In this document: in pieces, positions 1 to 6,971 of the stretch
Position numbering within the stretch: the stretch's first letter is position 1
Layout of the letters: each line of letters begins with the position of its first letter
Assembly (NCBI GenBank): GCA_023136715.1
Contig: JAGLQT010000045.1
Location: forward strand, 1-12,685
DNA: 12,685 nt
DNA from: Gammaproteobacteria bacterium
Lineage (GTDB): Bacteria; Pseudomonadota; Gammaproteobacteria; SZUA-229
Reading direction: 5' to 3'
The notes under the pieces: generated by a model
Database searches by the model: none
The model's input: only the letters and a program-made list of their open reading frames with translations
What the model was told of the DNA's origin: nothing
Program-made: the position numbers and the translations under genes

Positions 1-474
1 GGCGCCTCTGAGCAACTTAAAATTTCGCTGAGTGAGGCACAGGCCGAATCGCTGGAACTTAAGAAGGAGTTGACGTTCTATAAGAGTATTATTACACCAG
101 GTGATACCAAACGTAGTTTAATGATTCAAACCATACATCTTAAAGACGGTGCCAATACCGGTGATTATCAGTACCAGATTATGGTAAGTCAACGCGGTCG
201 AAATGATCGTTTTGCTAGAGGCAGTATTGATGTGGTACTGGGTGGCACAGAAGCTGGTCAGGCAAAAGTAATTAAATTAAGTGAGGTTTCTAAAGATGCT
301 AAAAATCCGATTAAATTTGGATTTAAATATTTTCAGAAATTTGGTGGAACGATAACATTACCGGCAGCATTCCAGCCGGAATTTATGCGGGTTAAAGTAA
401 AGCCTAAGTCCGGTAAAATTGATCCAATTGATGAACAGTTTTCGTGGGCAGATTTAACAGCGGGAGGAGAGTAA
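1..474 (+). CDS. DUF6776-type hypothetical protein, 3' part
   Basis: The reading frame is open from the first base, so the gene is cut by the window edge and 157 C-terminal residues are visible; a TTG at 70 is internal, not the start. The first ~25 visible residues are rich in Glu, Lys, Leu and Gln and look like the end of a coiled coil. They lead into a globular, beta-rich domain from about the LTFYKSI segment, with an RGRNDRFARGS stretch and a C-terminal FSWADL ending. I recognise this as the DUF6776 family, whose full-length members have an N-terminal membrane helix and coiled coil (not visible here). Function is unknown. The stop is 3 bases before the next ATG, so it is very probably co-transcribed and translationally coupled with the bactofilin. 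In Pseudomonas the homologue lies between argC and the bactofilin/erpA pair (recalled synteny). Family assignment is from pattern memory. Confidence 0.8.
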   Translation, partial: GASEQLKISLSEAQAESLELKKELTFYKSIITPGDTKRSLMIQTIHLKDGANTGDYQYQIMVSQRGRNDRFARGSIDVVLGGTEAGQAKVIKLSEVSKDAKNPIKFGFKYFQKFGGTITLPAAFQPEFMRVKVKPKSGKIDPIDEQFSWADLTAGGE

Positions 475-477
475 AAC

Positions 478-912
478 ATGTGGGGCAGTAACAAAAATAA
501 AATTCGATCATCTAAAATTGATACTTTAATAGGTCAGGGTATAGTCATTAATGGTGATGTTAAATTCGATGGTGGCTTACACCTCGATGGTAAGATCGTA
601 GGCAATGCAATTGCTGAAAATGGTGGTAACTCTGTTTTTATCGTCAGTGATAAAGGTCGTGTAGAAGGTGATATTAGCGTCTCTTTCGCCATCATTAATG
701 GTGAAGTCACTGGCAATGTTTACGCTAGTGAAAAGCTGGAGTTATCTGGTAAAGCTCGTATTACCGGTGATGTACATTACAGTCTGCTGGAAATGGCCAG
801 TGGTGCTGAAGTAAACGGCAAAATGGTGCACGAAAGTGAGAAAAAATTGCTTGAGCATCATGTTTCAGAAGATGTCGATGATGAGCATGCCCAGAGTGCA
901 GAACCTGTTTGA
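478..912 (+). CDS. Bactofilin (polymer-forming cytoskeletal protein)
   Basis: A 144-residue protein with the bactofilin architecture: a short variable N-terminus (about residues 1-16), a central domain of repeating short beta strands rich in Gly, Val and Ile (about 17-115; for example INGDVKFDGGLHLDGKIVGN, INGEVTGNVYA, ARITGDVHY, AEVNGKMVHE), and an acidic, disordered-looking tail. The family forms a right-handed beta-helix that polymerises without nucleotide, often at the inner membrane, where it scaffolds cell-wall enzymes or organises polar structures. No membrane helix is visible. A strong Shine-Dalgarno (GGGAGGAG, 462-469) sits 8 bases before the ATG and lies inside the end of the upstream gene, which supports coupling to it. 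Which process this paralogue serves cannot be read from the sequence. Confidence 0.9.
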   Translation: MWGSNKNKIRSSKIDTLIGQGIVINGDVKFDGGLHLDGKIVGNAIAENGGNSVFIVSDKGRVEGDISVSFAIINGEVTGNVYASEKLELSGKARITGDVHYSLLEMASGAEVNGKMVHESEKKLLEHHVSEDVDDEHAQSAEPV

Positions 913-946
913 GCAGGTTTGGGCTTGAGTAAAACGGACGGGCATA

Positions 947-971
947 ATACTTGACTGTTTTACTGGGTTAA
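947..971 (+). promoter_or_regulatory. Probable IscR type-1-like operator at erpA
   Basis: This 25-base stretch matches the IscR type-1 consensus (5' part ATASYYGACT, WWW core, 3' part AGTCRRSTAT) at 21 of 25 positions by my count. The first 16 positions match without exception; mismatches are at 17, 19, 22 and 25. It covers the -35 hexamer of the erpA promoter, so binding of [2Fe-2S]-IscR would be expected to block RNA polymerase. In E. coli a type-1 site is reported at the erpA (yadR) promoter as well as at iscR, so the context fits. The consensus is quoted from memory and no iscR gene is in the window. Confidence 0.6.
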
Positions 972-980
972 TGCTACATT
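951..980 (+). promoter_or_regulatory. Sigma-70-like promoter of erpA
   Basis: TTGACT (951-956) and TACATT (975-980) are separated by 18 bases, with a TG one base upstream of the -10 element (972-973), giving an extended -10. Transcription would start near 987, leaving a leader of about 28 bases before the erpA ATG. The leader has no strong Shine-Dalgarno. Confidence 0.65.
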
Positions 981-1014
981 AACCGAATCTAATATTATTG
1001 GTAATGGCATAGTT

Positions 1015-1389
1015 ATGAGTATTGAAGTTTCATTTACCCCCATGCGTCCCAGTTCAGTTGAGCAGAAGGCTGAGATCACTGATGCGGCGGCGGCTAAGGT
1101 TAAGGTTTTGATCGAAGAAGAGGGCAATCCCAACCTGAAATTACGCGTTACCGTGAGCGGTGGCGGTTGTTCCGGTTTTCAGTATGGCTTTGAGTTCGAT
1201 GAAAATGTGACCGATGACGATATTCAAATCGAGAAAGATGGCATCACCATGTTGATTGATAATATGAGCATGCAGTATCTGGCGGGTTCTGCTGTCGATT
1301 ATCTGGAAGGTCTGGAAGGTGCGCGTTTTGTCATTAGTAATCCAAATGCCAAATCCACCTGTGGTTGTGGGTCTTCTTTTTCGGTTTAA
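1015..1389 (+). CDS. erpA: Iron-sulfur cluster insertion protein ErpA
   Basis: An A-type Fe-S carrier of 124 residues (E. coli ErpA has 114). It receives clusters from the Isc/Suf machinery and hands them to apo-enzymes such as IspG/IspH and respiratory Fe-S proteins in the cytoplasm. The three cluster-ligand cysteines are present: C52 in SGGGCSGFQYGF, and C116 and C118 in the C-terminal TCGCGSSFSV. The DNMSMQYLAGSAVDY segment and the GxRFVISNPNAKSTCGCGSSF ending are typical of ErpA rather than IscA or SufA. The ATG at 1015 lacks a good Shine-Dalgarno; the next ATG (1042) is no better and lies close to the conserved domain, so 1015 is kept. The gene looks monocistronic, with its own promoter overlapping an IscR-like operator and a terminator just downstream. 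Confidence 0.96.
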   Translation: MSIEVSFTPMRPSSVEQKAEITDAAAAKVKVLIEEEGNPNLKLRVTVSGGGCSGFQYGFEFDENVTDDDIQIEKDGITMLIDNMSMQYLAGSAVDYLEGLEGARFVISNPNAKSTCGCGSSFSV

Positions 1390-1413
1390 CTAATTGAAAA
1401 CCATAAGATTATT

Positions 1414-1438
1414 AAAAGGCGCGTGAGGCGCCTTTTTT
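1414..1438 (+). terminator. Intrinsic terminator after erpA
   Basis: A 9-bp perfect stem (AAAAGGCGC at 1414-1422 with GGCGCCTTTT-side bases 1428-1436) closes a 5-base loop and is followed by further T residues to 1438. It begins 25 bases after the erpA stop and separates erpA from the citrate synthase gene. Confidence 0.9.
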
Positions 1439-1503
1439 AGTTGTGGGATACATTTATCGTGTTGTTTGTTAAGCTATACGGCTTGTTTTGATAGGAAGTG
1501 GTT

Positions 1504-2658
1504 ATGAACGAATATTTACCCGGTCTTGCAGGTGTACCTGCTACAAAATCTAATATTTCATCCATTGACGGTGAAAAAGGCATACTGGCCTATCGTGGTT
1601 ATGATATTCGTGATCTAGCGGAAAATAGTACGTTTGAAGAAACTTCCCTGTTACTACTGGATGGTACATTGCCAACCAAATACGAGCTGGAAGATTTTGA
1701 TCAGCAACTACGTGGTGAGCGCCGAGTTAAATATAACGTCCGTGAGATCATGAAATACTTGCCGAGCAGCGGGCGTCCTATGGAAATGTTGCAGACAGCG
1801 GTGGCCAGTCTGGGTATGTTTTATGGCGGTGAAGAGGTTTTGACCGACGGTTATCAAGAGGAGGATTTATATTACATTCACTCTATGTCGGTGAAGATTA
1901 TTTCACGCATGGCGACGATCGTGGCGATGTGGGAGCACGTACGTAATGGTTATGATCCTGTTGAACCACGCACAGATCTGACTCACGCCGAAAACTTTTT
2001 ATACATGCTAAAGGATAAAGAGCCTGATCCTATTGAGGCGCGTATTATGGATGCCTGTTTAGTTTTGCATGCCGAACATACTATCAATGCTTCTACCTTT
2101 GCTGCCATGGTTTGTGGTTCAACCCTGGCATCACCTTTCCTGGTTATTGCTGCGGCTATTGGCACCTTAGCGGGGCCTCTGCATGGTGGTGCTAATCAGC
2201 GCATGGTGGGTATGCTGGAAGAAATTGGTCGTCCAGAGAATGTGAAAGACTGGTTGGACATGAAACTGGGTGATAAAGAAGTCATCTGGGGTATGGGACA
2301 TCGCGAATACAAAACCAAAGATCCACGAGCTATCTTCCTGCAAAAAATGATGACCGAATATGCGGAAACAAAAGGTAATTTAAGCCCAATGTTTGAAACT
2401 GCGCTGGCATTGGAAGAGGCCTGCGAGAAAGAACTGGGTCCTAAAGGCGTGTATGCGAATGTGGATTACTACTCCGGTATTTTGTACACCGAGATGGGTA
2501 TTCCAGCAGATCAGTTTACCTCGATTTTTGCTATTTCACGTATTGCCGGATGGATGGCGCATTGGCGCGAACAGCTCACGGATAATCGAATTTTCAGACC
2601 GACACAAATTTACACAGGTTGTGAATCTCGCAGCTACGTTCCTATGGATGAGCGCTAA
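1504..2658 (+). CDS. gltA: Citrate synthase, short (about 384-residue) type
   Basis: Condenses acetyl-CoA with oxaloacetate to citrate, the entry step of the TCA cycle. The citrate-synthase fold is clear: an N-terminal PGLAGVPA and RGYDIRDLAENSTFEE, then HAEHTINAST (about 189-198). Active-site segments are GPLHGGAN (His227), MGHREYKTKDPRA (His266) and NVDYYSG (Asp321), giving the family's His/His/Asp triad. The C-terminus SRIAGWMAHWREQL...RIFRPTQIYTG is typical. At 384 residues it is nearer the short dimeric enzymes of Gram-positive bacteria and archaea than the ~427-residue NADH-regulated hexameric GltA of many Gammaproteobacteria. 2-Methylcitrate synthase (PrpC) is the main alternative, but no prp genes are nearby. 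I chose ATG 1504 over GTG 1498 because AGGAAG (1493-1498) is then a well-spaced Shine-Dalgarno. It converges on anmK with a 7-base gap. Confidence 0.9.
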   Translation: MNEYLPGLAGVPATKSNISSIDGEKGILAYRGYDIRDLAENSTFEETSLLLLDGTLPTKYELEDFDQQLRGERRVKYNVREIMKYLPSSGRPMEMLQTAVASLGMFYGGEEVLTDGYQEEDLYYIHSMSVKIISRMATIVAMWEHVRNGYDPVEPRTDLTHAENFLYMLKDKEPDPIEARIMDACLVLHAEHTINASTFAAMVCGSTLASPFLVIAAAIGTLAGPLHGGANQRMVGMLEEIGRPENVKDWLDMKLGDKEVIWGMGHREYKTKDPRAIFLQKMMTEYAETKGNLSPMFETALALEEACEKELGPKGVYANVDYYSGILYTEMGIPADQFTSIFAISRIAGWMAHWREQLTDNRIFRPTQIYTGCESRSYVPMDER

Positions 2659-2665
2659 TTAGGCG

Positions 2666-3784
2666 TTATTCATAGGTAGTCATGCGACCAAGTACGATGG
2701 CTTTTTTAGCGCCGGTAACTGAAGGTGAATTGCCTGCCAGATTTTGAGTATGTTGTCTGGCTAACCAGGCAAAAGCTATTGCCTCAACCCAGTCTGGGTG
2801 AATACCACAAACTTCTGATGACCCCACTTTGCACTTTGGTAATGCGAGTTGAATTCGTTCCATTAAAAAAGCATTGTGCACGCCACCACCACATACCAGT
2901 AAATGAGTAATCTCGGCAGCGTTGTGTTTGATGGCGTCAGTAATGCTGCGTGCACTTAATTCGCATAGAGTGGCTTGAGTGTCGCTATCGCTTAGATTTT
3001 TGTTTGCCTTGATGATCTGCTCATTTAACCAGTCCAGGTTAAATTGCTCGAAGCCCGTGCTTTTAGGTGGTGCCGTTTTGAAGTAAGTATCGTTCAGGCA
3101 ACGATCTAATAAGTCTTCATTTATTTTTCCACTACGTGCAAAATCGCCATTTTCATCAAAGCTTTTGCCACAGCATTTTGCCATCCAGGCATCCATCAAA
3201 TTGTTACCGGGGCCAGTATCAAAACCTGTAATGTGTTTTGATTGATCAGCGGGTAATACGGTGAGATTGGCGATGCCGCCGATATTAAGAATACCTCGAT
3301 TTTCAGTTTCACTGCGAAAAACAGCTTCGTGGAAAGCTGGTGCTAAGGGTGCGCCCTGACCACCTGCTTCAATATCAGCAGTTCTGAAATCACTGATGAC
3401 GTGAATGCTGGTTTTATGTGCCAGTGTTTTAGCATCCCCTATTTGCAAGGAAAAAGGCTGCGCTGCATTGGGGCGATGTCGAATTGTCTGGCCGTGATTG
3501 CCGATGGCGATAATATCGTTAGTAGTGAGTTTGGATTTATCCAATAAAGACAGTGTAGCATCGGCAAATATTTCACCAAGGCGAATATCTAAGGTTTGTA
3601 GTTGGTAAAGTTGATTATCGGCAAGTTGGCGGCTGGCCAGTAGCTGTTGATAAACATCATTAGGCCATGCATGGTTGTGCGTGCAAACCAGTTTGGGGAT
3701 CTTATTATTGGAGAAATCAACCAGCACGGCATCAATACCGTCCATGCTGGTGCCTGACATCAAACCCACATAATATTCAGGCAT
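2666..3784 (-). CDS. anmK: Anhydro-N-acetylmuramic acid kinase AnmK
   Basis: A cytoplasmic peptidoglycan-recycling enzyme that opens the 1,6-anhydro ring of anhMurNAc while phosphorylating it to MurNAc-6-phosphate with ATP. Length (372) matches the family (E. coli 369). Visible signatures are GLMSGTSMDGIDAVL (about 7-21, ATP site), IGNHGQTIRHRP (94-105), DFRTADIEAGGQGAPLAPAFH (132-152), NIGGIANLT (167-175) and GFDTGPGNNLMDAW (187-200). Asp189 in GFDTGP sits where the catalytic Asp is in characterised AnmK. A late glycine loop, LLVCGGGVHN, completes the sugar-kinase fold. It starts 14 bases after the stop of the M23 endopeptidase gene and is probably the second gene of that operon. MurQ, the next enzyme of the E. 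coli pathway, is not in the window. Confidence 0.96.
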   Translation of the reverse strand: MPEYYVGLMSGTSMDGIDAVLVDFSNNKIPKLVCTHNHAWPNDVYQQLLASRQLADNQLYQLQTLDIRLGEIFADATLSLLDKSKLTTNDIIAIGNHGQTIRHRPNAAQPFSLQIGDAKTLAHKTSIHVISDFRTADIEAGGQGAPLAPAFHEAVFRSETENRGILNIGGIANLTVLPADQSKHITGFDTGPGNNLMDAWMAKCCGKSFDENGDFARSGKINEDLLDRCLNDTYFKTAPPKSTGFEQFNLDWLNEQIIKANKNLSDSDTQATLCELSARSITDAIKHNAAEITHLLVCGGGVHNAFLMERIQLALPKCKVGSSEVCGIHPDWVEAIAFAWLARQHTQNLAGNSPSVTGAKKAIVLGRMTTYE

Positions 3785-3798
3785 GGCTTGATCCGATG

Positions 3799-5220
3799 TT
3801 AGTTGTTTAAAGCAACCTGCGTGCGGGTGAGCAAATCGAGCTGCGCCAACATGGGAGTGGTCATCAACTCGAAATCAGCCAGGTAGCGTTTGGGTACTGG
3901 CTTGGAAATCGGTAATTTTACTGTTAATGGATTACGGTGAACACCGTTCACGCGGAATTCATAATGCAGATGCGGGCCGGAAGCCAGGCCTGAACTACCT
4001 AGATAACCAATGGTTTGTCCTTGCTTAACTTTCGATCCAACGCGCAGTTTGCTCTTGTAGCTATTTAGGTGTGCGTACAGCGTGCTGTACTTGGAACCAT
4101 GCTGAATAATAATGGTGCGACCATAACCACCTTTGCGGCCCCTGTGAACTATTTTGCCATCACCGGAAGCAACAATCGGCGTGCCACGCTTAGCAGCGTA
4201 ATCTGTGCCCTTGTGTGAGCGGAATTTGTGCAATATGGGGTGATAACGTTTGGTGGTGAAACCTGAGCTGATGCGGGTGAAGTTCACCGGCGAACGCAAG
4301 AATGCTTTACGCATGCTTTTGCCATCGGGGGTGAAATATTCAGCGCGATTGTTTTCAGGATTGGTATAACGAACCGCTTGATAGGTTTTACCTTGATTAA
4401 CAAACTCAGCCGTTAGAATATTGCCATCTTTGATTTTTTCACCATTACGGAATAGCTCTTCGTAGATAACAGTGAATTGATCGCCCTTACGAATGTCGAG
4501 TACAAAGTCGATGTCCCAGCCAAAGATGCCAGCCAGTTCCATAATAAGGTTTTGTGAGATGCCAGCTTCCTGTGCAGCCATAAACAGGGAAGAGTCAATA
4601 ACACCACTGGCGTGTGCAGTACGAGTTTCAATGTCGTGTTTGAATGTATTCGCTTCGAGTGCACCATCTTTGCGTTCAACCATCAGATAATTTTCATGGT
4701 CGATTTCGTAGCGTAAGCCCAGCAAGTTTTTATCATCATCAGTCAGGATGCGAAGCGTATCTTTGGGGTAGATGCGAGTTAGCTGTTTAACCGCCTTGCC
4801 CGATTTCATCATCTCATCTAGCTGTTGTGGCTTAATGCCAGCGCGCTTAAATAATTTGGCCAGGCTATCGCCCGATTTAACCTTGAATTCACGCCATTGT
4901 TTTGGCGTGTCATGGTTAATGTCATCAATGATTTTCTGCTGTGCCTGTAGCTCGGGCAGGGTTAATTCAAAACTCAGGCGAGCCGTCGTTGCGGGTGATG
5001 GCTGGTTTTCAGTGAAAGCAGGTGCTGTCTCTATATTCAGGGTATCGCTGCTGAGGTCGTCAGCGGCAAGAATTTTAGTATCAAGGTCATCTGTAGCTGT
5101 GTTTGTATTGGCGATAACCGCGCCTAAAACGGCACAGCCTGCAGCGAATAATAACCAGCGCAAACGGGGGTGTTTATCCTGTTTTTCTTGGAAATGAAAG
5201 TCTTGATTGATGAAAGCCAT
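3799..5220 (-). CDS. mepM: M23 peptidoglycan DD-endopeptidase, MepM-like
   Basis: A 473-residue, membrane-anchored periplasmic metallopeptidase predicted to cut peptidoglycan cross-links. In order: a short basic cytoplasmic N-terminus, one membrane helix (about 20-37, RLRWLLFAAGCAVLG...), a disordered linker, a LysM/OapA-like domain (about 110-160, starting WREFKVKSGDSLAKLFKRAG), a middle domain like that of Csd3/MepM (about 205-320), and the M23 (LytM) domain (about 328-440). Zinc ligands and catalytic residues are present: H336 and D340 (HKGTD), H384 (YAHL) and H417/H419 (HLHYEF), so it should be active rather than an EnvC-type activator. I chose ATG 5220; an in-frame TTG at 5235 would add five residues, and neither start has a good Shine-Dalgarno. 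First gene of an operon with anmK. The symbol rests on shared architecture with E. coli MepM (YebA), so orthology is likely but not proven here. Confidence 0.93.
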   Translation of the reverse strand: MAFINQDFHFQEKQDKHPRLRWLLFAAGCAVLGAVIANTNTATDDLDTKILAADDLSSDTLNIETAPAFTENQPSPATTARLSFELTLPELQAQQKIIDDINHDTPKQWREFKVKSGDSLAKLFKRAGIKPQQLDEMMKSGKAVKQLTRIYPKDTLRILTDDDKNLLGLRYEIDHENYLMVERKDGALEANTFKHDIETRTAHASGVIDSSLFMAAQEAGISQNLIMELAGIFGWDIDFVLDIRKGDQFTVIYEELFRNGEKIKDGNILTAEFVNQGKTYQAVRYTNPENNRAEYFTPDGKSMRKAFLRSPVNFTRISSGFTTKRYHPILHKFRSHKGTDYAAKRGTPIVASGDGKIVHRGRKGGYGRTIIIQHGSKYSTLYAHLNSYKSKLRVGSKVKQGQTIGYLGSSGLASGPHLHYEFRVNGVHRNPLTVKLPISKPVPKRYLADFELMTTPMLAQLDLLTRTQVALNN

Positions 5221-5279
5221 TATTGTGCCACACAAACCCTTAAAAAATTATTCATTAAAATTACTGTGTCTTTATCTTG

Positions 5280-5308
5280 AATGTAGTTGTTAAATGCTGA
5301 TAGGTCAA
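5280..5308 (-). promoter_or_regulatory. Sigma-70-like promoter of the M23 peptidase-anmK operon
   Basis: On the minus strand, TTGACC (complement of 5303-5308) and TACATT (complement of 5280-5285) are exactly 17 bases apart. Transcription would start near 5273, about 50 bases upstream of the ATG at 5220. It is the best promoter match in the divergent region between this operon and tyrS. Confidence 0.65.
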
Positions 5309-5449
5309 CGATTTACGCTATCTGTATTCACTTATTTTTGCTTCTTTTTTATTCTTATTTTCAGTACTTTATCACTATAAGTTGAGAAAGAGTCAAACGA
5401 CAGGCATCATATACCGCTTTTAGCGTGGAAACCAGTGTAGGAACCAGTA

Positions 5450-6661
5450 ATGAGTAGCAGTGAATTATCTATAAATGACCAGTTAGAAATCATCAAACGC
5501 GGTGCCGATGAAATTCTCGTTGAGGCTGATCTGGTTGCAAAACTGAAAGAGGGCCGCCCGCTAAGAATTAAAGCCGGATTCGACCCCACCGCCCCCGACC
5601 TGCATCTGGGCCACACTGTACTGCTCAACAAATTACGTCAGTTTCAGGATCTCGGTCATGAAATTATCTTCCTGATCGGTGATTTTACCGGCATGATCGG
5701 TGACCCTACCGGAAAAAGCGCAACGCGCCCACCACTGACAGAAGATGATGTCAAAGAGAACGCCAAGAGCTATCAGCAGCAAGTTTTTAAAATTCTCGAT
5801 GAGACCAAAACCCAGGTGGTCTTCAATTCCCACTGGATGAGTGGCATCGGTGCCGCCGGTATGATCAAACTCGCCGCCAGCAGTACCGTGGCCAGAATGC
5901 TGGAGCGCGATGATTTCAGCAAACGTTACAAAGGTGGTCAGGCTATTGCCATCCACGAATTTCTCTATCCCTTAATTCAGGGTTACGACTCGGTTGAACT
6001 GAAAGCCGATGTCGAACTCGGTGGTACCGACCAGAAATTCAACCTGCTCATGGGACGTCAGTTGCAGGAACAGGCCGGTCAAAAACCGCAGGTAGTTTTA
6101 ACCATGCCGATTCTCGAAGGTCTGGACGGCGTGCAGAAAATGTCCAAGTCACTCAACAACTACATCGGTGTTGATGACACACCCAAGGATATGTTCGGTA
6201 AAATCATGTCCATTTCCGATGATTTAATGTGGCGTTATTTTGAATTGCTAAGCTTCCGACCTTTAAATGAAATTGCAGATTTTAAAACAGAAATGGAAGC
6301 TGGCAAAAACCCGCGCGACATTAAATTCCTGCTCGCCGAAGAAATTATCGCGCGATTTCATTCAGAAGATGAAGCTACGCAAGCACGCGAAGGTTTTATC
6401 GCGCAGTTCGCCAAAAATAAAATTCCCGATGACATTCCTGAATTTGCTTTTGAAGTGGATACTGAAGGTTATCCCATCGCCAACCTGCTCAAGGATGCCG
6501 GTTTAACCAGCAGTACTTCAGATGCCATGCGTATGATTCAACAGGGAGCGGTGAAGATTGATGGTGAGAAGGTGGGAGATAAGAAGTTAAAAGTTCATGC
6601 AGGATTGGAGAGAGTGTTTCAGGTAGGGAAGCGGAAGTTTGCGAAGATAACTTTGAGTTAG
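5450..6661 (+). CDS. tyrS: Tyrosyl-tRNA synthetase, type 2 subfamily
   Basis: A class I aminoacyl-tRNA synthetase charging tRNA-Tyr with tyrosine. The Rossmann catalytic core carries HLGH (52-55) and KMSKS (230-234), with tyrosine-site segments GDPTGKSATRPPLT, QGYDSVELKADVELGGTDQKFN and MPILEGLDGVQ. A C-terminal S4 RNA-binding domain spans about 340-400 (IANLLKDAGL...MIQQGAVKIDGEKV). The 403-residue length and the HLGHTVLLNKLRQFQDLGH segment place it in the shorter type-2 subfamily found in Pseudomonas, not the 424-residue E. coli type. AGGA (5439-5442) is 7 bases before the ATG. Divergent from the M23 operon; I found no convincing promoter in its leader (TTGAGA at 5382 has no properly spaced -10). 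A tRNA-Tyr gene lies 5.8 kb downstream. Confidence 0.97.
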   Translation: MSSSELSINDQLEIIKRGADEILVEADLVAKLKEGRPLRIKAGFDPTAPDLHLGHTVLLNKLRQFQDLGHEIIFLIGDFTGMIGDPTGKSATRPPLTEDDVKENAKSYQQQVFKILDETKTQVVFNSHWMSGIGAAGMIKLAASSTVARMLERDDFSKRYKGGQAIAIHEFLYPLIQGYDSVELKADVELGGTDQKFNLLMGRQLQEQAGQKPQVVLTMPILEGLDGVQKMSKSLNNYIGVDDTPKDMFGKIMSISDDLMWRYFELLSFRPLNEIADFKTEMEAGKNPRDIKFLLAEEIIARFHSEDEATQAREGFIAQFAKNKIPDDIPEFAFEVDTEGYPIANLLKDAGLTSSTSDAMRMIQQGAVKIDGEKVGDKKLKVHAGLERVFQVGKRKFAKITLS

Positions 6662-6870
6662 TTTTCTTTAGCTAATCCGTCATTCCTGTGTGCTTCTGGC
6701 GGGAGTAGTGGTGCACGGATGCACTGTTAACGGACATAAGGATGGAATCCATGCTTAGGCTTTTGTGCAATTACTGAATCTTCGTAGTAATTCATAACTC
6801 CGGTGGTGTGGGTACGAGAGTCCACTACCACTGAAGCTATGGTTGGCACGGAAATTTAGTAAGCAGTATG

Positions 6871-6896
6871 CGTTCCCATGCTTCTGCGTGGGAACG
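6871..6896. repeat. REP-like palindromic hairpin
   Basis: CGTTCCCATGC (6871-6881) pairs with GCGTGGGAACG (6886-6896) over 11 bp with one G-T pair, closing a 4-base loop TTCT. Neither strand has a T-run after it, so it is not an intrinsic terminator. Palindromes with CGTTCCCA/TGGGAACG arms recur as dispersed intergenic repeats in many gammaproteobacterial genomes (from memory). Only one copy is in this window. Confidence 0.6.
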
Positions 6897-6931
6897 AGAA
6901 AAAACCTCAATTAAATCCAAAAATCAAAACA

Positions 6932-6940
6932 TGATATAAA
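6932..6940 (+). promoter_or_regulatory. Extended -10 promoter element of the HD-GYP gene
   Basis: TGATATAAA is a full TGn extended -10 with TATAAA at 6935-6940. The -35 region is poor (TTAAAT at 6911-6916, 18 bases upstream), as is usual for extended -10 promoters. Start of transcription would be near 6947, 25 bases before the ATG. Confidence 0.45.
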
Positions 6941-6971
6941 TATCGCTTCACGAAAAGGACAGCAAAAATAA

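Larger units (their letters stand above)
6662..6971. other. Noncoding gap with several inverted repeats
   Basis: These 310 bases between tyrS and the HD-GYP gene hold no credible gene. They contain several short inverted repeats: GTGCA/TGCAC (6711-6724), an odd palindrome ATGGAATCCAT (6742-6752), an imperfect GTGGTGTGG/CCACTACCAC arm pair (about 6803-6832), and the REP-like hairpin listed separately. CCGTCATTCC (6677-6686) and GGAATCC (6744-6750) resemble the outer arms of the common CGTCATTCC...GGAATCCA intergenic repeat with a disrupted centre. The region looks like decayed repeats rather than a promoter-rich leader. The last ~40 bases contain the promoter of the next gene. Confidence 0.6.

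Noticed and set aside
902..919. Hairpin AACCTG/CAGGTT at the end of the bactofilin gene as a terminator
   Set aside because: The 6-bp stem overlaps the stop codon and is followed by TGGGC, not a T-run, so it is not a convincing intrinsic terminator.
2653..2665. Palindrome-like CGCTAATTAGGCG in the gap between gltA and anmK as a bidirectional terminator
   Set aside because: It is short, AT-centred and imperfect, with no T-run on either side.
4772..5197. A 141-codon open frame on the plus strand opposite the M23 peptidase gene
   Set aside because: It is antisense to a clearly recognised gene, is rich in Ser, Arg and Cys, has no family resemblance or ribosome site, and reflects codon bias of the real gene.
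5233..5235. TTG start for the M23 peptidase, five codons upstream of the chosen ATG
   Set aside because: Its nearest AGGG is only about a base or two away, too close for a Shine-Dalgarno, and the extra residues add nothing recognisable; it cannot be fully excluded.
6871..6896. REP-like hairpin as a terminator for tyrS
   Set aside because: It lies 210 bases after the stop, and the bases following it are AGAAAAAACC on the plus strand rather than T residues.
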